64,000 bases of DNA, taken from contig CAVVWM010000016.1 of NCBI GenBank assembly GCA_963751955.1, positions 62,001 to 126,000 of the forward strand. The letters run 5' to 3'. The position numbers and the translations under genes were made by a program. Below the pieces are notes generated by a model. It was not told the origin of the DNA and ran no database searches. It was given only the letters and a program-made list of their open reading frames with translations. Each line of letters begins with the position of its first letter. Positions within the stretch are counted from its first letter, which is position 1. This DNA comes from JABDIY01 sp963751955 (GTDB lineage: Bacteria; Actinomycetota; Acidimicrobiia; Acidimicrobiales; SZUA-35). Shown here one piece after another: positions 49,135-57,630 of the stretch.

Positions 49135-49650
49135 GTGCAAACCGAATCATTCGAACTGTTGGTGATGCGCCATGCGAAGTCGGACTGGAGTACATCCGAA
49201 ACCGACTTCAACCGGCCCCTGAATACAAGAGGGGAGCGCAACGCGGGAGAGATGGCCAGGTGGCTGGCCGACCAGGACCTGGAGCCGGATCGGGTCCTCA
49301 GTTCGCCCGCAGTTCGAGCCCGCACCACCGTGATGGAAGTGGTGTCTGCGTGCGGACTCGACCAGGCATCGGTCGAGTTGGACGCCGAGCTCTACCTCGC
49401 CGACGCATGGACCTGGCTCGCCACTTTGCAGGAGCAAGACTGTCAGCGCCTGCTGATTTGTGGACACAACCCTGGGCTCGACGCGCTCGTCGATCACCTC
49501 AGCGGCGGTTCTGCGCCCTTTACCGACACCGGCAAACTGATGACCACAGCCGCGGTCGCCCACTTCGCTGTTCGCCCCACATGGTCAGCTGTCGGTACTC
49601 CCGAGGGAAGGTGCGAGCTGCTCTCGCTCACCAGGCCCCGCGATCTCTGA
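49135..49650 (+). CDS. SixA-type histidine phosphatase
   Basis: A 171-residue minimal histidine-phosphatase-fold protein: catalytic VMRHAKSDW (the RHG-type motif as RHA), SSPAVRARTT and LICGHNPGLD with the second His. The family includes the phosphohistidine phosphatase SixA and small phosphoesterases, so the substrate may be phospho-His or a small metabolite. The GTG at 49135 (protein MQTESFELL) is preferred over a longer frame that overlaps the upstream gene, and fits the GATACT element. Confidence 0.87.
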   Translation: MQTESFELLVMRHAKSDWSTSETDFNRPLNTRGERNAGEMARWLADQDLEPDRVLSSPAVRARTTVMEVVSACGLDQASVELDAELYLADAWTWLATLQEQDCQRLLICGHNPGLDALVDHLSGGSAPFTDTGKLMTTAAVAHFAVRPTWSAVGTPEGRCELLSLTRPRDL

Positions 49651-49714
49651 ACACGGCGCGCTCGATGTCATCTTGGTGTGGCATCGCTTGGTCAGGGACC
49701 GCCATCCACGCCGG

Positions 49715-49720
49715 TAAACT
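49715..49720 (+). promoter_or_regulatory. -10-like element, leaderless start of thioredoxin-TPR gene
   Basis: TAAACT ends 6 nt before the GTG at 49727. Confidence 0.55.
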
Positions 49721-49726
49721 GGACCC

Positions 49727-50431
49727 GTGATTATTGACGTCAGTGACGACACGTTCCAGACCGAAGTCCTCGCCCGCTCGGTAGATACGCCGGTGATCGT
49801 GGACCTATGGGCCGATTGGTGTGGGCCATGCAAGACGCTCACACCGATTCTGGAGAAGGTCGTCAAGGAGATGAACGGGTCAGTCGTGTTGGCCAAGGTC
49901 GACGTTGACAAGAACCCGCAGGTGCAGCAAGCCTTTCAAGTGCAGTCGATTCCTTCGGTCTTCGCCGTCGACAACCAGCAGGTGGTCGACAACTTCACGG
50001 GTGCTCAGCCCGAGCAGGTGGTGAGGGAATTCATCCAGAAACTTCTCCCAACCATAAGTCCTGTCGATGCACTCGTGGAAGCAGGCGACGAAGACTCGCT
50101 TCGCAGGGCGCTGGAGATGGAGCCCGACAACGAGGCCGCCATCGCCGCGCTGGCCACGCTCCTGATCGACGCCGGCAACAACGAAGAGGCACTCCAGTTC
50201 CTGGCCAGAATCCCCGAAACCGACATCACCCGGCCAATTGCTGCCAGGGCGCGGGCTGCTGAATCGGCCGGTGACATCGGCGACGTTGAAGCTCGACTGA
50301 CCACACTGTTGTCAAGGGTCAAGGACGACGACGATGCCCGCCAAGAATTCGTGGATCTCCTGGAGGTGTTGGGTCCCAACCATCCCAACACCGGTCACTG
50401 GCGCAAGAAGCTCAGTACGCAACTGTACTGA
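49727..50431 (+). CDS. Thioredoxin-TPR protein (CnoX/YbbN-like)
   Basis: A 234-residue protein with a thioredoxin domain (1-105) and helical TPR-like repeats (about 115-230). The active site DLWADWCGPCK (Cys32, Cys35) is complete; E. coli CnoX has lost the first cysteine. The cis-Pro is in QSIPSVFAV. CnoX-type proteins act as holdase chaperones during oxidative bleach stress and hand clients to chaperonins. An intact CxxC suggests this one can also reduce disulfides. The GTG at 49727 follows TAAACT at 6 nt. Confidence 0.87.
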   Translation: MIIDVSDDTFQTEVLARSVDTPVIVDLWADWCGPCKTLTPILEKVVKEMNGSVVLAKVDVDKNPQVQQAFQVQSIPSVFAVDNQQVVDNFTGAQPEQVVREFIQKLLPTISPVDALVEAGDEDSLRRALEMEPDNEAAIAALATLLIDAGNNEEALQFLARIPETDITRPIAARARAAESAGDIGDVEARLTTLLSRVKDDDDARQEFVDLLEVLGPNHPNTGHWRKKLSTQLY

Positions 50432-50503
50432 GCACCGCTAGCGTGATGTCTCCGAGCATCTAGCTCCCCTCGGCCCAGCAGTGAGTTAGTCCTGCGGCCC
50501 TCG

Positions 50504-50526
50504 GACCCCTTAGGGGTCAGACCCCA
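50504..50526 (+). terminator. Overlapping inverted repeats after the thioredoxin-TPR gene
   Basis: GACCCCT (50504-50510) and AGGGGTC (50512-50518) are complementary, and the same right arm can instead pair with GACCCC (50521-50526). Two exclusive hairpins are possible 70 nt past the stop and just before comEA. There is no T-tract. Confidence 0.3.
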
Positions 50527-50543
50527 ACTCCTGCGGGGAACTG

Positions 50544-51206
50544 TTGAACTCCGGATCCGAATCCCGGAACGTCGGCGAACAAATCGATGAGTTGCTCTAC
50601 CGCTGGGACGAGGTTCGCCGCCGCCCGGTTGTTGTGGTGGGCGTACTGCTCGTTGCCGCCGTCTTTTTGGGCCTGGCCTGGTTCGAAACCCACCGATCGA
50701 GCGGGGTCGATCCTCCTCCGATCGACGAGCGGATCCCGGTCTTCTCTCTCGCTCCCACGAGCGCCCCGACCACGGCGCCGGTCCATCTCATCGTGCACGT
50801 CACCGGTGCGGTCCGGGCACCGGGTGTCTACGAACTGGGCGCCGGTGATCGCATTCTCGATGCCATCGCCAGTGCCGGCGGTGCCACCGCAGAAGGCCAA
50901 CCGGACCGGCTGAATCTGGCAGCGCCGGTGATCGATGGCATGCAGGTCCGTGTCCCGGTGGAGGGCGAAACCGCCATCGTGGCTGGCCTGCCGACCGATG
51001 GAGTCGGATCGGGTCCGGTGGATCTCAACACCGCCACGTCGGCTCAGCTGGAAGCGCTGCCGGGCGTGGGACCGGCGACCGCAGCCGCAATCCTGGACTA
51101 TCGGAACGAGGTTGGCCGTTTCGGGTCGGTTGCGGACCTCCTTGGCGTACGTGGAATTGGTGAGGCGAAACTGGCCGCCCTCGAAGACTTGGTGGTGGTC
51201 CGATGA
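50544..51206 (+). CDS. comEA: ComEA-family DNA-binding protein
   Basis: A 220-residue protein with one membrane helix (PVVVVGVLLVAAVFLGLAW, about 28-47), an SLBB domain (about 80-150, VHVTGAVRAPGVYELGAGD) and two C-terminal helix-hairpin-helix motifs (PVDLNTATSAQLEALPGVG and SVADLLGVRGIGEAKL). ComEA binds double-stranded DNA outside the membrane and passes it to ComEC. A TTG start at 50544 is assumed; no strong Shine-Dalgarno is visible. The TGA overlaps the comEC ATG by 4 bp (ATGA). Confidence 0.92.
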   Translation: MNSGSESRNVGEQIDELLYRWDEVRRRPVVVVGVLLVAAVFLGLAWFETHRSSGVDPPPIDERIPVFSLAPTSAPTTAPVHLIVHVTGAVRAPGVYELGAGDRILDAIASAGGATAEGQPDRLNLAAPVIDGMQVRVPVEGETAIVAGLPTDGVGSGPVDLNTATSAQLEALPGVGPATAAAILDYRNEVGRFGSVADLLGVRGIGEAKLAALEDLVVVR

Positions 51207-52963
51207 GTGACCTTCAGGTGATGACGCTCGCAGTGCTCGTATGGGTGGGTTGCCTGATCACTGCCCCGGTGCCGTTGATGATCGGGGTGGTCGTGGGGTT
51301 CGCGGGATTCGGTCTGCGGTCACCGTTGCTGGTCATCGCAGCAGGTTTGACACTCGGGCTTTCCGCCGGAGAAGCGGCCGACAATGCCTATCGACCAATC
51401 GACCACGGCAGCTTCGATGGCATCGTCGATGTCGTCACCCTGCCCACGGTTGAGATGTTCTCCGAGCAGATCGAAGTGCGACTGCCAACCGGAGAGCGGG
51501 TTCGTATGAGCGTGTCACCCGGCGCCGGCTCGGTCCGCAACGCTCGCCCAGGAATGAAGCTCCTGGTGGTTGGTTCGTTGCGGCCGATCGAGGAGAACGG
51601 TTGGTATCGCTCCCGGCATTTGGTGGGGCGGATGACCGCTCGTTCGGTCCGCATCGTGGGCGCTGGACCCTTTTACTGGAGGATGGCGGCTGCAGTGCAA
51701 CGAACCGTCACCTCGGCCACTACACCGATGGACGCTCGATCCGCAGCGCTCTACCAAGGGCTTGTGACCGGCGATGACCGGGCTCAGGGCGCAGCGCAGA
51801 AGGCGATCTTCCGTAGAACAGGGCTTAGTCATATTCTCGCCGTCAGTGGGCAGAACGTGGCCTTTGTTCTGATTCTTCTCCACCTGGCCATCGGTTCACT
51901 TCCCGGATACCTGCGTCCTCTGGTGGTAGCGATGGTCCTGGGGTTGTTTGCGCTAACCACCCAGCTCGAACCATCGGTCCTTCGTGCCACGTTCACCGCC
52001 GCTATCGGCTACTGGGCTGTTGCCACCGGACGACGAGCGTCTGGAGCCCGGCTGATGGCGGTTGCGGTGAGCATCCTCCTGCTGATCGATCCATTCTTGG
52101 CGAGGACGATCGGCTTTCAACTCTCGGTCCTCGCTGCAAGCGGCATTCTCCTGCTGGGACCCGCAATTGCATCGAGGGTGCCGGGACCATCGGTGGTGTC
52201 GGTTCCGGTGGCCGTCACGCTCGCCGCCCAGCTGGCGGTTTCGCCCCTGCTGTTGGCCACTTTCGGAACGGTGTCGCTCGTGTCGTTGCCAGCCAACGTG
52301 CTCACCGGTTGGGCCGTTGGCGTGGTCATGATGTGGGGAATGAGCGTCGGGCTGGTCGCCGGGCTGATCGGCGGATCGCTCGCCGCCACCGTCCAGCAAC
52401 CGATCCAGGTCCTGTTGTGGTGGATCGACATCGTTGCCTCGTTCTTCGCCGATATCCCCATTCGGCCGCTCACCGCCCCGTTGGTCCTGGTCTTCTGCGG
52501 GGTTGCGCTGGCCTCGTCACCCCTGTCCGGCCGAGGCCGGATGGTGGTGTCGGCTGTGCTGGCTGCAAGCCTTCTGGCGACTTCGGGCCACCAGGCAACG
52601 ATGCATGAGCTCGAGGGTGGCGGGATCTACATCACCGGTGACCGGACGCACCCGTCGGTGTTGATTCTGCCTGCGAACAGCGACGATCGGGCGGTCGAAG
52701 GCGTGGTGGATGTGAGTCCGGACGCGATCGATGTGGTGGTGGTCCGCGGCGGTCACCGAGGGATGTCTGTGGTGGTGCGGGAGCTCGAACGGGTTGCGGA
52801 CCTCGGGGTTGTGCTGGCGCCGCCCCATCACACCGTTGTCGGCGGTACCCGCGTAGTGCAGCCCACTGTGATCGACTCCCGTGTAGGACCGATCACCATC
52901 TCGCCGGTGTCCGACAAGCAGCTTCAGGTTCAGATTTCTGAACCATGTTGTTCGAGTGGCTGA
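51203..52963 (+). CDS. comEC: ComEC/Rec2-type DNA channel protein, short form
   Basis: A 586-residue polytopic membrane protein. An N-terminal helical bundle (1-60), a soluble OB-like part (about 70-165) and the Competence domain (about 180-445, LSHILAVSGQNVAFVLILLH) are recognisable. The C-terminal ~130 residues have beta-rich blocks (GGGIYITGDRTHPSVLILP, VVVRGGHRG) that could be a degenerate metallo-beta-lactamase domain, but the HxHxDH metal motif is absent. Full-length ComEC is ~750 residues with that nuclease-like domain. It should form the channel for single-stranded DNA uptake. No comFA or pilus genes are in view. Confidence 0.9.
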   Translation: MSDLQVMTLAVLVWVGCLITAPVPLMIGVVVGFAGFGLRSPLLVIAAGLTLGLSAGEAADNAYRPIDHGSFDGIVDVVTLPTVEMFSEQIEVRLPTGERVRMSVSPGAGSVRNARPGMKLLVVGSLRPIEENGWYRSRHLVGRMTARSVRIVGAGPFYWRMAAAVQRTVTSATTPMDARSAALYQGLVTGDDRAQGAAQKAIFRRTGLSHILAVSGQNVAFVLILLHLAIGSLPGYLRPLVVAMVLGLFALTTQLEPSVLRATFTAAIGYWAVATGRRASGARLMAVAVSILLLIDPFLARTIGFQLSVLAASGILLLGPAIASRVPGPSVVSVPVAVTLAAQLAVSPLLLATFGTVSLVSLPANVLTGWAVGVVMMWGMSVGLVAGLIGGSLAATVQQPIQVLLWWIDIVASFFADIPIRPLTAPLVLVFCGVALASSPLSGRGRMVVSAVLAASLLATSGHQATMHELEGGGIYITGDRTHPSVLILPANSDDRAVEGVVDVSPDAIDVVVVRGGHRGMSVVVRELERVADLGVVLAPPHHTVVGGTRVVQPTVIDSRVGPITISPVSDKQLQVQISEPCCSSG

Positions 52964-52972
52964 TCCACCCGC

Positions 52973-54034
52973 TCACCGAGTGGAATGGGCACCGGTTTGG
53001 GTTGCTGCCGCGCCCGATCGTTGCTCGGCTCTGCCGTCGGCATGACGAGCGAAACGCCCCCGGGTGGAATCGCCGTGGTTCGGGTCATCGGTGGGCCAGG
53101 GCCAGCCGCCGAACTGGGTGTTCTGGTAGTCGGTGAACGCCTGCTGTATCTCCGCCTCGGTGTTCATCACGAAAGGACCGTACCGGGCTACCGGCTCGCC
53201 TATCGGGCGACCCTGCAACACCATCGCATCAACCGGGGCGTCTCCGGCCACCAGTTTGGTGGGCACATCGGATCGCAGCACCGCAGCGGTTCCCGCTTCA
53301 ACTTCGACTCCATCGACGTCGATCCAGGAGCCGTCGAACACATAGATGGCTCGGTTGATTTCGGACGATTCGGTATGAGGAAGCCGAAACTCTGCATTGG
53401 CCTGCATCGAGATGTGCCAGATGCCGATCCCGGCTGAGATCTTCGATGCCCACGAGTTCGGTGGTGGAAGCTGGGCGTTGTGCTCATCGAAACTTCCGGC
53501 GATCAGCGTGAGGGTGGTCTTGTTCTTGTTCGGGTCGGTCCTCACGATCTTGGGGGTGTCCTCGGCCCACAACATGGTGAAATAGGCCGGAACCATCTTG
53601 TCGTGAGCTGGCAAGTTCAACCAGATCTGGAACAGCTCCAGAGGATTCTCGCCATCAGCGTTCAACAGTGGAAACATCTCGGCATGGACCACGCCGCTGC
53701 CGGTGGTGACCCATTGTGTGTCTCCTTCACCGAATCGGGCGGCGGCCCTCATGCTGTCGGTGTGATCGCAGAACCCACGACGCACATAGGTGATGGTCTC
53801 AAAACCACGATGGGGATGCTGAGGGAACCCCGGAACCTCGCGGCCGTGGTACATGCTCCACCCGTCCTTGCCGCTGAAATCGCTACCGATCTGCCGGCCA
53901 AGGAGCGATGAGGCGTCGGGGCCGAACCGACCGTCGCCCGCGGGATAGGCGTCGTTGTGGTGAGCGGTGAACAGGAAGGGATCCAACGTTGCCCATTGCG
54001 AACCGATTTCGAACTTCTGAAGCACCGAACTCAT
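52973..54034 (-). CDS. Pirin-family bicupin protein
   Basis: A 353-residue pirin. The N-terminal cupin retains the metal ligands: FPQHPHRGFETITYV (two His) and GSGVVHAEM (His and Glu). The C-terminal Pirin_C domain follows to about residue 290 with RPIGEPVARYGPFVMNT; a ~45-residue low-complexity Arg/Gly/Ala tail ends the protein. Pirins act as quercetinase-like dioxygenases or redox-linked regulators; which applies here is unknown. The ATG at 54034 follows TAGTCT at 6 nt. It converges on comEC and diverges from folP. Confidence 0.92.
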   Translation of the reverse strand: MSSVLQKFEIGSQWATLDPFLFTAHHNDAYPAGDGRFGPDASSLLGRQIGSDFSGKDGWSMYHGREVPGFPQHPHRGFETITYVRRGFCDHTDSMRAAARFGEGDTQWVTTGSGVVHAEMFPLLNADGENPLELFQIWLNLPAHDKMVPAYFTMLWAEDTPKIVRTDPNKNKTTLTLIAGSFDEHNAQLPPPNSWASKISAGIGIWHISMQANAEFRLPHTESSEINRAIYVFDGSWIDVDGVEVEAGTAAVLRSDVPTKLVAGDAPVDAMVLQGRPIGEPVARYGPFVMNTEAEIQQAFTDYQNTQFGGWPWPTDDPNHGDSTRGRFARHADGRAEQRSGAAATQTGAHSTR

Positions 54035-54040
54035 GCTTCA

Positions 54041-54046
54041 AGACTA
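54041..54046 (-). promoter_or_regulatory. -10-like element, leaderless start of pirin gene
   Basis: TAGTCT on the minus strand ends 6 nt before the ATG at 54034. Confidence 0.5.
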
Positions 54047-54112
54047 CGAGCCCCTGCCGCCGCGAGCTCAACCGAGTCCACCGAACACGACGTCTGTCGC
54101 CGTAGGTCTCGA

Positions 54113-54118
54113 TAGGTT
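54113..54118 (+). promoter_or_regulatory. -10-like element, leaderless start of folP-like gene
   Basis: TAGGTT ends 7 nt before the ATG at 54126. Confidence 0.45.
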
Positions 54119-54125
54119 GATCGCC

Positions 54126-54998
54126 ATGGCGAACCTGGGTTCGAATCGGCTGGTTCTTGAGCTTGGTTCAACCCCGTTCGACATTACGCATCGAGCGTTG
54201 GTGATGGGGATTCTCAACCGGACACCGGACTCCTTCTACGACGCCGGCGAGTACTTCGATTTTGACGACTTCCTCCGCAAGGCTGACGATTTGGTTCGAC
54301 AGGGCGCTGATCTCCTCGATGTCGGCGGGGTGAAGGCGGCCCCGGGTGAAGAGGTCGATCTCGACGAAGAGCTGCGCCGAGTCGTTCCGGCGGTGGAAGC
54401 CCTGGTGAAACGGTTCGATCTTCCGCTCAGCGTTGACACCTGGAACCCCGAAGTGCTCGATGCCTGCCTCGAGCGTGGTGCTGTTATCGCCAACGACATC
54501 TCCGGGTTTGAGCATGACCGGTATCTCGAAATTGCGGCAAAACACGACGCAACCGTGATCGCTACCCACATCCGGATCGGTCCTCGAGTTCCAGATCCCG
54601 AGCCCCACTACGACGATCTGGTGAACGAAGTTCGGTCCTTCCTCGCCAGTCGTGTGCAGATGGCGCTCGACGCCGGGATCCAACCGCAACGGATCGTCGT
54701 CGACGCCGGAATGGACCTGGGCAAGGACCGGTACATGAGCTGGGAGTTGCTCGACCGATCAGCAGAACTGGCCAACCTGGGGTACCCGCTGCTGCTGTCA
54801 GCGTCGAACAAGCGATTTCTTTTCGAGCTGCTCGAAACCGACCGGCACAACATCAACGAAGGTTCGATGGCGTCCCACGCCTCGGGGATTGCCAAGGGCT
54901 GTCGCATCCTCAGAGCCCACGACGTGAAAGCATCGCGCCGGGTGGCCGACACGATGGCAGAGATCCTCCAGCGACGAGCCGAAGTCGACGCCAGATGA
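54126..54998 (+). CDS. folP2: Dihydropteroate synthase family protein, FolP2-like
   Basis: A 290-residue TIM-barrel protein. LVMGILNRTPDSFYDAG is the DHPS pyrophosphate loop; LLDVGGVKAAPGEEVD replaces the usual IDIGGEST and resembles the FolP2 paralogue of mycobacteria, which lacks normal synthase activity. VIANDISGFEHD and VIATHIRIG follow; the latter is where DHPS has MHM. It may have a pterin-related or unknown role, and a genuine folP is expected elsewhere in the genome. ATG 54126 is chosen by the TAGGTT element; a longer frame exists but would overlap the pirin promoter. Its TGA overlaps the holA ATG. Confidence 0.82.
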   Translation: MANLGSNRLVLELGSTPFDITHRALVMGILNRTPDSFYDAGEYFDFDDFLRKADDLVRQGADLLDVGGVKAAPGEEVDLDEELRRVVPAVEALVKRFDLPLSVDTWNPEVLDACLERGAVIANDISGFEHDRYLEIAAKHDATVIATHIRIGPRVPDPEPHYDDLVNEVRSFLASRVQMALDAGIQPQRIVVDAGMDLGKDRYMSWELLDRSAELANLGYPLLLSASNKRFLFELLETDRHNINEGSMASHASGIAKGCRILRAHDVKASRRVADTMAEILQRRAEVDAR

Positions 54999-56002
54999 TC
55001 GAGTTCCTGAAGGGCGACGACCCGACGTTGGTGGCTCAGGCACTCAGCAAGGTGGTGAATCAGCTGGTCGGCGACGGTGACAAGACCCTGATGGTCGATG
55101 AGATCACCGAAACACAGATGATCGACGATGCCGGTCCACCATCGATCGCTGCGCTGGTTACGTCGGCCCAGACGCCGCCATTCCTCACAGAACGGCGGGT
55201 GGTTATCGGTCGGCACCTCGGAATCTTCACCAAACAAAACGACGTTGCGGCGCTGGTTCGGTATCTCGCTGACCCCACTGAATCAACCGACCTCGTCTTG
55301 GTCTGGGAAAAGGGCAGCACTTCCCAGCGCCTCCCTGCGGTGCCCAAGCCGCTGAAGGAGGCCCTCAAGGAAGCCGGAGCCACCGAAATCGACGCAGCTC
55401 CCAAAGGCAAGGGCCGCAAGGTGCTGCTCGACCAGCAGCTCGCTGAGGCAGCGGTTCGTCTCGACGGTGGAGCGAGGGCCCTCATCGCGGATCGCCTCGG
55501 CGACGAGGTTGGCCGGGCCGAAGCGGTTCTCGACGCTCTTGCTTCCACCTTTGGTGAAGGTTCGGGGCTCACGGCCTCTGATGTGGAGCCTTTCCTCGGT
55601 GAGGCTTCCGACGTGCCACCGTGGGAGCTGACCGATGCGATAGACCAGGGCAACCTCGCAGTTGCTCTGGAGAAGCTGCATCGCATGATGGGTGGCGGCG
55701 AACGCCACGCCCTCCAGATCCTGGCCACGCTTCACGGTCACTACCAGAGAGCACTCGCGCTCGACGGGGCCGGAATCGCCAATGAAAAGGACGCGGCCAG
55801 CCTTCTGGGCATGAAGGGGAGTACCTTTCCCGCCCAAAAAGCACTCCGCCTCAGCCGGTCGCTTGGATCGCAGAAGTTGCGGGAGGTTTTTGATCTTCTC
55901 GCCACCGCTGATCTGGGCGTTCGCGGGGCAACGGCGATCGACTCCGACACACTGATGGAAGTTCTCGTGGCTCGCTTGGCAGCGCTGTCACGGCGGCGCT
56001 GA
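54995..56002 (+). CDS. holA: DNA polymerase III delta subunit
   Basis: A 335-residue HolA clamp-loader subunit. The start IEFLKGDDPTLVAQAL corresponds to the P-loop-less N-terminal domain; DLVLVWEKGSTSQRLP, RLDGGARALIADRLGDEVGRAEAVLDAL and a C-terminal collar domain (RHALQILATLHGHYQRALAL) follow. HolA opens the sliding clamp. Low sequence conservation makes single motifs weak, but the length, order and synteny with rpsT/lepA and comEA/comEC are typical. It starts inside the end of the folP-like gene (ATGA). Confidence 0.87.
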   Translation: MIEFLKGDDPTLVAQALSKVVNQLVGDGDKTLMVDEITETQMIDDAGPPSIAALVTSAQTPPFLTERRVVIGRHLGIFTKQNDVAALVRYLADPTESTDLVLVWEKGSTSQRLPAVPKPLKEALKEAGATEIDAAPKGKGRKVLLDQQLAEAAVRLDGGARALIADRLGDEVGRAEAVLDALASTFGEGSGLTASDVEPFLGEASDVPPWELTDAIDQGNLAVALEKLHRMMGGGERHALQILATLHGHYQRALALDGAGIANEKDAASLLGMKGSTFPAQKALRLSRSLGSQKLREVFDLLATADLGVRGATAIDSDTLMEVLVARLAALSRRR

Positions 56003-56022
56003 TAGATATCGAGGAAAGCCCC

Positions 56023-57351
56023 ATGACCAGCACGCTCCCTTTTCCCGAAGGTTTCATATGGGGCTCGGCCACGAGCTCGTACCAGATCGAGGGCTCTGCT
56101 ACAGCCGACGGCAGGTCGCCAAGCATCTGGGATTCATTCTGTGCCGAGCCGGGCCGCATCAAAGACGGATCCAACGGTGATGTGGCCTGTGACCACTACA
56201 ACCGGTACAAGGAGGACGTCGCTCTCATGAAAGAGCTCGGGTTAGATGCGTACCGATTCTCGGTTGCTTGGCCCCGGGTCATGCCCGAAGGAGCGGGTCC
56301 CGTCAACGCTGCCGGACTCGACTTCTACGATCGGTTGGTCGACGAACTCCTCCAGGCGGGCATCCGTCCCTTCCCTACGATGTATCACTGGGACCTACCA
56401 CAGTGCCTTCAAGACAACGGAGGCTGGGTAAACCGCGACACCGCATACGCCTTCGCCGACTACACCGAAGCCGTTGTCGCTCGTCTTGGCGATCGCATCG
56501 GCACCTACACCACACTCAATGAACCGTTCGTCTCCGCTGACCACGGCTACGTGACCGGCGAACACGCACCGGGCCGCACCTCGCGCTCGGAAGGGCTGGC
56601 CGCTGCTCACCATCTCCTACTAGCGCACGGACTCGCGGGTGAGAGGATCCGGGCTGCGGCTTCCGGTTCTCGCCTCGCCATCGTGATCAACTTCACCCCG
56701 ATCGAACCGGCCACCGACTCAGCAGCCGATATTCAGAATGCCCATCACCAGAACAATTGGGAGAACCACTGGTACGCCGACCCGATCGCCGGGCTCGGTT
56801 ATCCTCAGGACACCGCTGACTACTACGGCTGGGCCCAGACCGAGGTGCACGATGGGGACCTCGAGATCATCGCCACCCCGATCGACCTGCTCGGGATCAA
56901 TTTCTATACCCGCCATTTTGCATCGGCTGATGACAGCTTCGAGCTGCCGCCGGGAACGAGGCAGAACACCATGGGTTGGGAGATTCATCCACCCAGCTTG
57001 GGAAACCTGTTGCGCCGGCTTCACGACCGGTATGACTTTCCGAGTTATCTGATCACCGAAAACGGCTGCCCGATGCCCGACGATGAACGCCACGACGGCC
57101 GAGTGAAAGATGATGACCGGATCAACTTCATCCGCGATCACTTGGCACAAGCCCACACTGTCATCCAGGAAGGGTTCCCGTTAGAGGGGTACTTGGTCTG
57201 GTCGCTGTTCGACAACTTTGAGTGGGCCTGGGGGTATGGGCCGAGGTTCGGGATCGTCGAGGTCAACTACGAGACCCAGGAACGGATTCCCAAGAAGAGC
57301 GCACAGTGGTTCAGCGATGTTGCTGCGCTCAACGCGATCATTGTCGACTGA
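56023..57351 (+). CDS. GH1 beta-glucosidase
   Basis: A 442-residue glycoside hydrolase family 1 enzyme. The N-terminal signature FIWGSATSSYQIEG, the acid/base in TTLNEPF (Glu167) and the nucleophile in LITENGC (Glu346) are all present, with WSLFDNFEWAWGY near the C-terminus. No signal peptide, so it likely splits imported beta-glucosides such as cellobiose inside the cell. GAGGAAAG precedes the ATG. It follows holA by 20 bp, an arrangement not typical for replication genes. Confidence 0.95.
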   Translation: MTSTLPFPEGFIWGSATSSYQIEGSATADGRSPSIWDSFCAEPGRIKDGSNGDVACDHYNRYKEDVALMKELGLDAYRFSVAWPRVMPEGAGPVNAAGLDFYDRLVDELLQAGIRPFPTMYHWDLPQCLQDNGGWVNRDTAYAFADYTEAVVARLGDRIGTYTTLNEPFVSADHGYVTGEHAPGRTSRSEGLAAAHHLLLAHGLAGERIRAAASGSRLAIVINFTPIEPATDSAADIQNAHHQNNWENHWYADPIAGLGYPQDTADYYGWAQTEVHDGDLEIIATPIDLLGINFYTRHFASADDSFELPPGTRQNTMGWEIHPPSLGNLLRRLHDRYDFPSYLITENGCPMPDDERHDGRVKDDDRINFIRDHLAQAHTVIQEGFPLEGYLVWSLFDNFEWAWGYGPRFGIVEVNYETQERIPKKSAQWFSDVAALNAIIVD

Positions 57352-57630
57352 AACCGGGCACGTCCTCGGGTAGAAACTCTCGATAGGGCTGAGGTGAACC
57401 CGCAGGGCGCGCAAGTTTCGGCGAGCCTGACGAAGGTGAAGTCCGAGCTGCTCGACTCTGGCGAGAGAACGAATTGTCGCAATTGTCTCGGTGGGTGCTG
57501 TGATCGTCCTCGGCGCGGCCTTCAAGGGGTTTGGGTGTTGGTACCTGTCGACCTGGTGCAACTTGTGGTGACCGTGTTGGAGTCTCGTCGGGATCCCGCA
57601 ACGCCCTGAATCAAGCGTGACGTCGCGGTT

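Noticed and set aside
57352..57630. Possible small gene between the GH1 glucosidase and lepA (frame at 57394-57609)
   Set aside because: The 71-residue translation has no start signal, family likeness or coding bias. The 279-bp gap holds nothing else I can support.
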